Part shown: positions 54,679-64,000 of the stretch, one piece after another
Layout of the letters: each line of letters opens with the position of its first letter
How positions within the stretch are numbered: position 1 is the stretch's first letter
DNA from: Azolla caroliniana
Taxonomy: Eukaryota > Polypodiophyta
Direction: 5' to 3'
Length of the DNA: 64,000 nucleotides
Assembly: GCA_043228905.1 (NCBI GenBank)
Contig: JBHGNT010000001.1
Coordinates: 21,080,001 to 21,144,000, forward strand
Notes under the pieces: generated by a model
What the model saw: the letters and a program-made list of their open reading frames with translations, nothing else
Told to the model about the DNA's origin: nothing
The model's database searches: none
Position numbers and translations under genes: made by a program

Positions 54679-56316
54679 GTACCTCTTCGGAGGTTGCAAC
54701 AGTCTCTCGGATCTGCAAGGTATGACTTGACTAGTCGCACGGGGTGTCAATGTCGGATGGTCGGGGGCCGAGCCATTCGGCTGTGCCGAACCGGGGATTC
54801 GGTGCGAGAGTTGTCGGTTACCCATGAAACCGATCTCGTGTTGTGGACTGGGCCGACATGAAGGGTTGGCACTTCGGAAAATATTACCCTTCGGACTTCA
54901 ATAGGCCTTTCGACCGTTTTATGCATAGTCGACTCGTTGAACACGACGTCCGAACTTCGGACGATTTGTCTGTGCTCGGGGTCCCAGAGTCAGTATCCGA
55001 TCGCGCTGTCGGGTCCATATCCAAGAAAAACACATTTCCTTGACCTTGGTTTGAGTTTCCGGCGGTCGTCTTTCGGTATGACAGCATACGCCTCGCAACC
55101 GAAGATCCTCAGTTTGTCATAATTCGGCTTACTGCCGGTCCATATTTCCTAAGGTAATTGAAGTCCTAGAGGTCTACATGGCGACATATTTATTATGTGT
55201 ACTAATGTAAGTAGAGCCTCCGCCTAGAAGCCATCCGACAGTCCGGAGTGTTGGAGCATGGATACTACACGTTCTTGAATCGTTCGATTCATGCGTTCAG
55301 CAATTCCGTTCTGCTCTGGACTATAAGGTGTCGTATATTCATGTCAAATGTTGCATTCCCGGCAGAATTTGACAAATTCTTCAGACTTGAATTCTCCTCC
55401 ATTGTCGGTTCGGAGACATTTCAGTTTCCGACCGGTCTGATTTTCGACCATTGCAAGCCATTCGGAGAAGATCGAGAACACCCGATTTTTGGTTCTTATG
55501 GGGTAAGCCCACAACTTCCAAGTCGAGTCGTCAATAAAACTGACGAAGTACGAAGCACCGCTGAGAGTCTGATGTGGCATTGGGCCACAGACGTCCGAGT
55601 GGACCAAATCGAGGGGACTCGATTCTCTTGGTGCTGATGTCGGGTGTGATGTGGCTACCTGTTTGCCGTACTACCAATGCTTGCAAAATTGGTGATTCGA
55701 GAAGGAGAGTTTGGGGATGTAACCGGCTCTAGATAGGTGCATTATGCTGGCCTTGCTGAGGTGTCCAAGTCGTCTGTGCCATAACGATGACACGGGGATA
55801 TCAACCAAAAATAAGTCAACCCTCTTTAAATGTGACATATAAAGGATACACGGAATGTACCTTTGGTCCTCGAGCAAGCAGGAGGTTCCCTTTGTGGAGT
55901 GTCCACCCTCCTGATGAGAATCATGCACAGATGCCGGTTTCGTCAAGTTTTCTGACTGAGATCAAGGGTCTTGAAATCTCAGGAACGTGTCGGACGTTGT
56001 GTAGTACGAGTGTAGAGCCTCTCGGAAGATTGAGCTCTACGGTGCCGATTCCGATTATAGCACAGTGCTGCGAGTTTTCGACTCGAACTGAGTCGGAGTG
56101 CCGGTCCGAGTATTGCCGAAACTGAGATCGGCGAGGTGTCACATGATACGATGCGCCCGAGTCCAGGAGCCATGTGCTCGATTCCTCAGTCGTAAGCAAA
56201 ACTTCTAATTCGACTGGGTTCTCTATGGATAGTATGTTTGGGTCGTTCGTCAAAATTCTGGCTGAAGAGCCGACGTAGTTGACCTCCTCATGCCGGTTAC
56301 TCTTCCAATCCGCTCT
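54679..56316 (-). pseudogene. Copia protease and integrase (upstream half of pol)
   Basis: Read from 56316 downward: protease STWLLDSGASYHVTP (about 56186), SRPLISVRKLDETG, integrase zinc-binding part LWHRRLGHLSKASIMHLSRA (about 55780), core pieces [50 protein letters not shown], then FGCEAYAVIPKDDRRK, KCVFLGYGPD and the IN-RT linker ending PKRYSP at the insertion point. There are stops and frameshifts between pieces. Confidence 0.85.
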
Positions 56317-57096
56317 CTAAGCTTTGTCGGTTTTTGCTTTGAGTGCCCGACAGTCGGCTTTGATGTGTCCCAGTTTCTTGTAGTAGTTGCAGTTTCGGTT
56401 GTCCCGGGACTTGCTCCGGCTTCGCTGATTGTTCGGCGGTCGGGAAGAACTTCTTCCCCGGTTGTTCGATCGGTCGGTCGAACCTTGTACTACGTAAGCT
56501 TCATCTCCCGAGTCTTTGGCAAAAGACTTTCTCCGAGCTGCTTCAGTCAGGATTGCGCTCGTGACTTCGGAGTATTTAACGGCAACTGTTAAAGCATTGC
56601 ACACGGTTGTAACGAAAGTTTCCCATGAAGAGGGGAGACTACTGATGAGTATCAATCCTCTGAGTTCATCCTCGATTGCCGTCCCTTGAGACGAGATTTG
56701 GGAGCTTATGCTTTCGTACTCGTTGAGGTGTGCCTGAACCGAATCAGATTCTTTCATCCGCAAGTTGTAGAGGCGCCAGATCACATACATCTTCGTTGCG
56801 ACAACCTTCTTTTCATAAGTTTCCGACAGTGTTTTCCAAAGTTCAAACACTGTCGTGCATGATTGCACTATGAAGTACACTGACTCTGACAAGTGCATCC
56901 AAATCGTGGCGCGGACGATTCTGTCCAGCTTTAGCCACTCATTTGCCTTGTATGCTTCTAGAGGATTTTCATTCTCAATCGGGTCTATCTGACCCTTGAC
57001 TATGAGATAGTCCTGCATTTGTTCCTTCTAGATGTTGAAGTTGGAACCGTCGAACCTCCTTAGACTCATCTCCGATGAGCCGGATGTTGATGCCAT
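56317..57096 (-). pseudogene. Copia Gag with a premature stop
   Basis: ATG at 57096 opens MASTSGSSEMSLRRFDGSNF; a TAG at 57030-57028 replaces the usual Trp, and the frame then runs open to 56317 (MQDYLIVKGQIDPIENENPL.., LPSSWETFVTTVC, ILTEAARRKSFAK). A knuckle-like CNYYKKLGHIKADC near 56370 has Tyr at the second Cys. It ends 20 residues later. Confidence 0.85.
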
Positions 57097-57778
57097 CTGC
57101 TTCGGTTTCGGTTGGTAAGACTCGGTTCGGAGTTGACTACGAACCTTAGTGGGGTGTAGCCGGTCGGCTCACCCGATATCGTTCTAGTCAGTTTTGAACC
57201 TGAGTCGGTTTGGTTTCGAATACTTGTTGCTGAACCTGCTTGGAGTGACTTCGGTAACTTGAGGGACAGAACTGGCTGGTCTGTCCCGAATGTTGCCGAG
57301 TCGGAGTGAGCTCGGTTAGCTTCCGATTGAATGCCGAATACCGATTACACGAAATAGATTGTTTGGGCCGATTCTATTTCGGATGACTGAAGCGATGAGA
57401 GGGATGGATCCAACTGATCCTCCCGAATGTCGATCAGCCGAGTGAAGCACGAAGTGGTTGTTGCCAAGAGACCAATCTGGAGCGGGTGGTTATAGCAAGC
57501 GGGTGAATAGCGTCCGATGACCTATTTGGATGTTGTTTAACCGAATGAAGCACGATTGGGTCGGTTGTTGCTCAAGGAGCTCGCATGAAGCGGTTACAAT
57601 AACAGGAACAGAGTACAACCGACTGGCTTACTCCAATTTGTGATTTAACACAGTGAGATGCGAGCTTTTTGTTTTTCTTCTCCCTTCTCTGTTCTTCAAC
57701 GAAAACGAAAACAGAATGTTGTGTTGTGCGATGACGGCCGGCAGCGGGTTGAAGAACCTCCAACGCTTTGATACCAAA
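57097..57778 (-). other. 5' leader of the TAACT-flanked copia element, with primer site
   Basis: A leader of about 680 bp between the 5' LTR and gag, without a conserved frame. TTTGGTATCAAAGCG on the minus strand at about 57764-57778 is the tRNA-Met primer site next to the LTR. Confidence 0.75.
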
Positions 57779-58078
57779 TGTTGGGGACAAGGCCATCAAT
57801 GCGGAAGTGCAAGCAACATTCGTGATGAAGAAGGACCTATGTATGCATGAGCAAGATAGACACAGAGGGAGAGCAAGAGAGAGAGGCACAAAGGAAACGA
57901 TATATTCCAAATAGCAACTGTTACAAATGACAACCAACCTTCACTAAAGGTTACAAAGTCACTTTATATAGTGACTATCCTAGGGCAACTGCCCTTTATG
58001 CTATTTACAGAAATAGCCCGAACTTGGGCTGTCCCAAGGGACTGTGTGAATATGGCCATTATACACTTGTATTTGACA
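57779..58078 (-). repeat. 5' LTR of the TAACT-flanked copia element
   Basis: 300 bp; about 97 percent like the copy at 47256 by eye. Confidence 0.93.
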
Positions 58079-58602
58079 TAACTGGTATCGGGTCAAGTGA
58101 TTGTCAGGTATATAAGGTTGCCAACAATTTGTCGGAACCATTTCTCATCGCAGGCCGGTCTGGAGTTGGGACGAAGCTTCTAGTTCTGGTCTAGGGGTGT
58201 GGAGACAGGTCGACATTCCGTCATGCCGAACTGGTACAACATATTGAACACATAGTGTTGTTGTGAGAGCTATATGTCGTCAGGGGTTCGGATCACCTCG
58301 ATCCCAAGGAAATAATGAAGTACCCCCAGGTCCTTCATCTCAAATACGTCTGACAGCTAGGCCTTGACACGGCCGATTTCATCGAGTCCGGGTCCAGTGA
58401 TGACTACATCATCTACATAGAGTAAGATGCAAACCAGACCGTCCGGACCTTGCCGGATGAACAACGATGAGTCGGATTTAGAGATCACAAACCCCATCTT
58501 ATGCAACCAGTGCATTATCTTCGCATTCCAAACTCAGGGGGCTTGTTTCAGACCGTAAAGAGACTTCTTAAGCCGGCACACCGCAGACTTGTTCGTCTCC
58601 CA
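58079..58602 (-). pseudogene. Copia RT fragment continuing from 47255
   Basis: On the minus strand CRLKKSLYGLKQAP, HKMGFVISKSDSSLFIRQG, CILLYVDDVVITGPG and [14 protein letters not shown], then FGMTECRPVSTPLDQN and IVGNLIYLTIT. It has stops and ends at the TAACT duplication. Its upstream side is cut at about 58602. Confidence 0.85.
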
Positions 58603-60257
58603 AAGATTGGACGAAAGATACAAGAACCCATCAAGCCGGAAGTCGGATGACACTCGAAGAACTGGCCGGACCCGGACAAGAAACCGAACCGACCGAAGAA
58701 GAAGAATTGGACACCGAAACCGAACAAGATTGTGAATCGGATTTGGATGAAGAACAAACGGAGGAACCGGTGGTTGAAAACCAAGGACGGAGATACCCTC
58801 TAAGAGAGAGAAGGGCCCCCAGAGCTTTCCGGATGCAGAGCATGTGTTCTTGACCGACGAGAGGGAGCTGGAAAGCTTCGAAGAAGCAAAGAAAGACACC
58901 CACAACCGCAATTGGTTAAGTGCCATGTAGGATGAGATTGCTTCTTTGCATGAGAACCACACATATGAATTGACAGAACTGCCAAAAGGAAAGACAACGC
59001 TTCGGAACCAATGGGTGTACAAGCTAAAACCGGGAGACACCGGAAATCCACCGAGATACAAATCCTGCATTGTGGTGAAGGGCTTCCAACAGAAGAAAGG
59101 AGTGAATTTCGATGAGATCTTCGCCCCGGTAGTAAAGATGACATCTATCCGGACGGTGTTGAGCATAGTAGTAAGCATGGACCTCGAGGTAGAGCAACTA
59201 GACATCAAGATGGTGCTCCCATATGGCGACCTCGAAGAAGAGATCTACATGCATCAACCGTAGGGATTCGTCAAGAAAAGGAAGGAGAACCTAGTGTGTT
59301 GGTTGAAGAAGAGCTCATACGAACTGAAGCAAGACCCCTGGCAATGGTACCGGAAGTTCGACTCCTTCATGACCGATCAAGGATACCACAAGATGCAGGC
59401 TGACAATTGCGTATTCGTGAAGAATTTTGACAAAGAAGACTTCTTGATACTACTGCTGTACATGGACGACATGTTGATCGTCGGATGGAACCGTATTAGA
59501 GATGAATGTTGAAGAAGACCTTGAGCCGGTCATTTGCAATGAAAGATATGGGTTCGATTAGAAAAATATTGGGGATGCACATAATCCGGAACCGGTTGAA
59601 TAAACGGTTGTGGCTATCATAGGAGAAGTACGTGACAAAGGTGCTTCAAAGGTTCAGCATGTCGAATGTCAAACCGGTAGGGTCGACATGTCCAGCTAAC
59701 TGCTAGCTGTCTGGGAAACAAAGTCTGAAGATAAATATGGAGAAGTTGGAGATGATGAAGGTACCATATGCCTCTTTCGTCGGAAGCTCGATGTACGCAA
59801 TGGTGTGTACCCAACCGAATATCAGATATGTAGTCGGAGTGGTCAGCCGGTTCATGAGCAATCCGAGAAGAGAACATTGGGCATGCTATCAAGTGGATAC
59901 TCCGGTACCTGAAAGGCACCTCGAGCATGTGCCTCCGATTCGGCTCAAGTAAACCCCAACTTGAAGGATTCACCGACTCAGACATGTCCGCTAATGCAGA
60001 TACTAGTTAGTCTACATCCGGATATGTCATGACATATGCAGGGGGAGTCATATCGTGGCAGTCGAGGATGTAGAAGTCCATTGCACTATCGACAATGGAA
60101 GCAGAGTACATGGAAACCATGGAAGCCAATAAGGAAGTAATCTAGATGAAGGACAAAGAGCTAGGAATCCGGAAAGAGGAATATCGGCTCTACTGCGATA
60201 GTCACTCCTGGACTAAGCGATAATCAACCACCTTGCAAAGAATGCGGCCTACCACTG
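58603..60257 (+). pseudogene. Truncated copia pol, relative of the 49360 element
   Basis: Starts in the IN-RT linker (ETEPTEEEELDTETEQ, RRYPLRERRAPRAF) and runs through RT (LRNQWVYKLKPGDTGNPPRY, GVNFDEIFAPVVKMTSIRTV, YMDD in place of YVDD at about 59460) to RNase H at YCDSH (about 60190-60257), then stops. Several stops. No LTR on either side. Confidence 0.85.
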
Positions 60258-60264
60258 TCACATA

Positions 60265-60360
60265 CATGACAACAATCATGTCAAGAATTGAACTCTTGAC
60301 CTCTTAAGAAATATAGTCAAGTGTTGTGTTCTAACCAACACATCCAAATATATGGTCATG
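60265..60360 (-). repeat. tRNA-like / SINE-like fragment
   Basis: On the minus strand GTTGGTTAGAACAC resembles a tRNA D-arm (A box) and AGTTCAATTCT, in a stem CAAGA/TCTTG with a 7-base loop, resembles a T-arm (B box), about 45 bases apart. The rest does not form a full tRNA, so a tRNA-derived SINE or a decayed tRNA is most likely. Confidence 0.4.
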
Positions 60361-61384
60361 TTATGTATATCTTAATAGATTATTAGTAGTTATCTATTTC
60401 AAGTTCTAGGAGTATTTAGAAAGTTCTAGAGGGTTCTACAATATTCTCCTGAATATTCTCCAAAATATTCTAATGCATGTACTTAGACTCACAGTATAAA
60501 TAGTTGTAATCTCCTTGGTCCTTTTCAAGGGATTCAACACCAGTCACTGACACGTCAATCTAGTATTCTTGTTTAGCCCCATCTTCTCTCCTTGATTTAC
60601 ATCTCTATCTTTATGCTCTTTTATGGTTCCTAGCGTCTTAAGTTCCTCATCTCGTTGCTCCCAACTTCCCGAGTTTCTAGCCTCATCATGTTGAGTTCCA
60701 CGTTTGTAACCTTATCGGTCGTAGCTTCGTCATTCATGCTTCGTCGTAGTCTAGGGTCGGTGTGTCCGTGACAATTTGAATCCCTTCCAACTAGAAGCAT
60801 TACCCATCTTCGTCTTTGCCCTTGCTTCTAGAGTTACCATCATTAACATCCCTTCATTTTCTATCTCCCTTGCCATCTCTATCTCTTTGTTTCTTTTCAT
60901 CATTGTCTTTGTCTTTTCTCTCCTAGTTTCTTCTCATCTCTTTCTCTTAGTTTCTTCTCATCGTCCTCTCTATATCTCTGCACTTCTTGTCATCTTCCAC
61001 ATCCCTATCTTTGCATTGTCATCCTTATCCTTGTGTTTCCTACCATTTTCATCTCTATATAATATGTGTTTCTTATTATCTTCGTCACTTTCTCTACGTT
61101 TCCTATCACCTTCATCCCTATCTTTGTGTTTTCTATCATCCTTGGTATATGTGTCTTTGTGTTTCTTCAGAACCTCAACGTCTCGATCTCTATGTTTCTT
61201 ATCCTCTTCATCTCTTTCTCTGCTTCCATCATTGCCATAGTCAAAGTCGTTGCTTCCAAAGTCGCTTCGTCAACATCATTGCACTCATTGCTTCATCTTC
61301 GACATCATCATCTTCAACCCTCTTGTTGTCGTCATCAACACTACTTTACTTGGCTGTCATTGTCTTCAAGTGTTCCAGTTCCCG
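60361..61384. other. Non-coding CT-rich region
   Basis: 60400-60540 has TATTCTCC/ATATTCT words and a TATAAATA (60495), looking like an old LTR or promoter. 60780-61250 is CT-rich and gives Phe/Ser/Leu-rich frames (60776-61240) that I read as composition artefacts. No recognisable gene. Confidence 0.45.
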
Positions 61385-61613
61385 GTGAGGACCGTGCAGG
61401 GTCACTCACGTCCGTTGGTGTTTGTGTCTCCCGTGAGAAACGCACATGGTTGCTCACGCCCGTTGCTGTTCCAATTCTTGGTGAGGACCGCACATGGTCA
61501 CTCATTTCCATTGGTGTTCTTGTATCCAGTGAAGACCGTACATGGTCTCTCACGCCCTTGGTGTTCTTGTCTCTATTGAGGACCATACATGGTCTCTCAC
61601 ACCCGTTGTCGCA
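61385..61613 (+). repeat. 48-bp minisatellite, about 4.7 units
   Basis: Units start at 61385, 61433, 61481, 61529 and about 61576, each beginning GTGAGGACCG-like and containing CATGGTCACTCACG and TTGGTGTTCTTG. Three units keep a 16-codon period in one frame (GEDRTWSLxSxGVLVS); the fourth is one base short. Confidence 0.85.
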
Positions 61614-61764
61614 GAAATCCGTGCCTACAGGTCGGTCGAACGAGACCACCGTGGTCTTTGACCAAGGAGGATGAATCGGGTGACTTGTTCTTTTAAGGAA
61701 TCCACCGTCTTTTAGGTTTACAATCGGGTCGTTCTTGTTGTCGAAGATGCTTGTGTGGGTTCAC

Positions 61765-61787
61765 TGAGAGAGAGAGAGAGAGAGAGA
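61765..61787. repeat. (GA)n microsatellite
   Basis: About 23 bp of GA, followed by a short TG run. Confidence 0.9.
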
Positions 61788-62362
61788 CTGTCTCTGTGTG
61801 TGTGATATTGAGAAAATATTTACAACACCTAAAAGATGTCGTGCAGCATGCGATGCATGTGCCAAACGTCGAGATGTGCGTGTTACACGAGCGCAGACAA
61901 GCACCGGCCTCTATCCACAAGTGGTGAAGGAGGATCCAAAGGATCGTTCAAGACAATGAAGCGGAACTATTAGTGTTCTGGACCGGAAGGACTAGCACAA
62001 GCGAGAAAATATCAAAGATAGATACAGACGAGAATTCTAATTCCTAGTTTGAACCTTTGACTTCAAAAAATTGAGGGACAATACACATTACCAATGAGAT
62101 AACTAAGATGTGTTATTACTGTTATTGATTCTATACATTGCTTGATTTCCTTTCCCTTCCTTTCCTCCTTATATAGATGACCCCATGCATATGATGCATG
62201 GAGTGTGTAAGACATGCATACAATGCATGAAATGCATGTGATGCATGATTTCCATTTGGCGCTCATGCATCACATGTGATGCATGATGACCATGTCTCTC
62301 ATTCAAGCTCTCATGTACGAGTTGTTACATGTGAAAAGTACAATGAAGAAATAAACTTTAAA
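61788..62362. other. Non-coding, with a cluster of ATGCAT palindromes
   Basis: No gene. Between 62185 and 62287 the palindrome ATGCAT (often as CATGCAT) occurs about eight times, the same core as the RY/Sph element bound by B3 factors. Confidence 0.5.
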
Positions 62363-62485
62363 GAAAACAATCTAGCCCAGTGGTATGTCAATTGCCTCCT
62401 ATCCTCGAGGTGTAAGGTTCAAAACCTTACCTGCACCTCATTGTATGCCATTAGGCCCTGGGCTTATTTTTATTTCTTATGTAAT
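62363..62485 (+). repeat. Candidate tRNA-derived SINE
   Basis: An A-box-like TAGCCCAGTGG (62373-62383) and B-box-like GGTTCAAAACC (62416-62426) are spaced as in RNA polymerase III promoters. The second lies in the stem-loop GTAAGG-TTCAAAA-CCTTAC. A T-rich tail follows. A full tRNA cloverleaf is not formed. Confidence 0.55.
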
Positions 62486-62689
62486 GAACACCTAAACACA
62501 TATCACACGTGCACATTAACGTGCTAACATACATGTGTAACCATCACTCCTTTCATATGTGTGCACATTCCACGCGATTTTCACACTGTTGCTGAAAATC
62601 TTCACGACATCCACCCCCACCAAACCGCATGTCCTCCAGTACGTGCCAAGAAGTGAGTGTGAGATTTTGGCTATGGTGATTAATCAATT

Positions 62690-63804
62690 TCCTCCACGTC
62701 CTCATTGACCTTGCCCACATTTGTGGGTCCCGTTGTACTATCTTCATTGTCGAGGTCATCGAGGTTAGGACCCTCATCTTGTCTTTTCTTGAATATCTTC
62801 ACTCTTTTCCCCACAATGGGTATGGCAAGCCTTGATCCGTCTAGCTCCGCCAGTTGGTAAGTGGCGTTGTCGTTGGCACTCATCACTACATATGGTCTGA
62901 ACCACCTTCTTGCGAACTTCCTTGTCGTCATGTGTTGGTTGTCAAGGCTGTTGTCATAGACCAATACCCAATCTCCTTCTTTGATCTTCTTCGAATGCAG
63001 TCGGTGTGTCTTATCGAACAGAATCTTATTCTTCACTCGGGTTGTCTTCATTATCCTTTGCATGTTCTCTAGATCTTCAGGTCTTCTTTCGAGCTGCTTT
63101 ATCCGTGCCGCCAATAATTCGTCCCGGCTCATCTCGTTCTCCCATGGTATTGCTACCCATGAGGCGATTGTCCTCTTGATGGGCATTACTGGTTTATGTC
63201 CATATATGAGCTCTGCTGGCATATAGCCTGTCACGGAACTGTGCATAGTTCTATCGGCCCACAATGCATATGGTAATAATCGCGGTCAATTCCCAACTCG
63301 ACCATCGAATGCTCGTACGATGGCTTTGACTATCGGCCCATGCCCTCGCTCGATCTTCCCATTTGCTTCTGGATTATAGGCAGTTATGAGGGGAGAGCAG
63401 TACACCTAGTCACTCGAACAGCTCCATTGCTTCGTGTGCATCTAACTCCCCTGATCGGCCACTTTCTTTCCCACACAACCGTATCGGTAGACGATCTCTT
63501 CGAGCAAAAATTTGCACACGGCTGTCGTCGTCTTATTTGCTAAGGGTCGTCCTTCTACTTGGTTTGTCAGGTCTTCCCTCGCTAGTACTAAGTACTTCAT
63601 TTGCCCCACTCCCATTGGCATTGAGACCAGATCCACCATCCATTTTAAGTGTATAGTGAGTGAGTATGTTGGCCACAACTCATCACGGTGACGTATGTTC
63701 GAATGTACTTGGCAGCTTTCGCATGTGGACACAAAACGTAGTACATTTTTATACATGCTCGACCACCAGTACTTCTCCTTTAGATTTTCAAATGTTGCCC
63801 ACAT
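62690..63804 (-). pseudogene. Ty3/gypsy integrase, core and C-terminal part
   Basis: From 63804 downward: zinc-binding part (ATFENLKEKYWWSSMYKNVL, CESCQVH), core start MVDLVSMPMGVGQMKYLVLA and KVADQGS with the second Asp. A frameshift near 63440 (ELDAHEAMELFE follows), then YNPEANGKIERGHGPIVKAI with the catalytic Glu. 63264-62683 is open for 194 codons: LWADRTMHSSVTGYMPAELI, Arg/Lys-rich helices, and GDWVLVYDNSLDNQH..WFRPYVVMS, the GPY/F-like C-terminal module, then an acidic tail. RT is absent. The ending without LTR is consistent with truncation. Confidence 0.8.
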
Positions 63805-64000
63805 TCCTCTAGCAGTGGGCCCGGTTTCAGCTTAAACCGAACCGATCCGTTAAACCATGGTTTAAAGGTTTATAAGTTCCAAAATAATTAAATGGTTTGG
63901 TTTGGTTTTAATTAATAATAAACAGTTCGGTTTCAGTTCGGTTTGGTTTTGAAACTAGGGTCTATAGGTTTATAGGTTTATAGGTTTTTAGGCTACCTTT
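63805..64000. repeat. Degenerate GGTTTGGTTCGG-type repeat zone
   Basis: AAACCGAACCG, GGTTTGGTTTGG and GGTTTATAGG words repeat irregularly to the window end, similar to 20280-20640. Confidence 0.6.

Larger units (their letters stand above)
47256..58078 (-). mobile_element. Copia element with 300-bp LTRs, TSD TAACT, hosting a nested copia
   Basis: LTRs 47256-47555 and 57779-58078 (TGTCGAATAC..CCCCAACA on the minus strand). The duplication TAACT lies at 47251-47255 and 58079-58083. The LTRs differ at about ten positions in 300. Without the nested 49360-54673 element and its duplication it is about 5.5 kb. Gag and pol are legible but carry stops. Confidence 0.93.
45593..58602 (-). mobile_element. 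Degenerate copia element split by the 47256-58078 insertion
   Basis: Its 3' LTR is at 45593-46032, post-RNase H region 46040-46640, RNase H and RT end 46650-47255, and the rest of RT 58079-58602 beyond the nested element. Across the gap the protein joins cleanly (RPDTS..YPVGVINQFMQ). Gag, PR and IN are missing: the upstream end was lost at the junction with 58603. It inserted into a gypsy gag. Confidence 0.85.

Noticed and set aside
60776-61240. Hydrophobic Phe/Ser/Leu-rich ORF resembling a membrane protein
   Set aside because: Composition follows a CT-rich stretch, with no conserved motif and similar artefact frames in other phases.
1-64000. CRISPR arrays, operons, rRNA genes, organelle insertions
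   Set aside because: No regularly spaced identical repeats with spacers, no rRNA-like or plastid/mitochondrial gene sequence seen; the repeats present are LTRs, microsatellites and minisatellites.

Overview
This is nuclear DNA of a land plant, probably a seed plant with a large, retrotransposon-rich genome. The evidence is one spliced host gene for a plastid-targeted sigma factor and a dense set of Ty1/copia elements with plant-type initiator-tRNA(Met) primer sites (TGGTATCAGAGC). Traces of Ty3/gypsy elements, tRNA-like SINE candidates and long GA/TC/CA/GAT microsatellites fit the same picture. I cannot name the species.

The only convincing host gene is on the minus strand at 22487-33868. 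It has five coding exons joined by consensus, all phase-0 GT-AG introns. They encode about 668 residues: a Ser-rich N-terminus that looks like a chloroplast transit peptide, then sigma-70 regions 1.2, 2, 3 and 4. It most resembles SIG5. Its last intron is 7.3 kb and holds a decayed antisense copia element (23559-28500). The presumed promoter (34060-34320) has a G-box, a CCAAT box and a long pyrimidine tract.

Almost everything else is layered retrotransposons. From 1 to 19429 there are gypsy and copia wrecks and one nearly intact minus-strand copia element (10813-16328, TSD GGATA). From 35869 to 44740 a decayed plus-strand copia element is split by a young, unusual, non-autonomous LTR element (40000-43486, TSD ATACC). 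From 45051 to 58602 there is a clean matryoshka: gypsy gag, hit by a minus-strand copia (45593-58602), hit by another minus-strand copia (47256-58078, TSD TAACT), hit by a young plus-strand copia (49360-54673, TSD GGAGA). A truncated relative of the youngest element follows (58603-60257), then SINE-like pieces, minisatellites and a gypsy integrase fragment.

The most interesting object is the 3.5-kb element at 40000-43486. Its LTRs differ at about two positions in 457. It has no recognisable protease, integrase or reverse transcriptase, and instead one long frame (split by a single amber codon) for a basic protein followed by a coiled-coil/acidic protein. Its primer site is complementary not to the usual short tRNA 3' end but to a whole 3' half of tRNA-Arg(UCU), 54 nt, and its start codon lies inside that block. 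At the other end, where a polypurine tract is expected, the internal region ends in a sense-strand copy resembling the T-arm and acceptor end of the same tRNA.
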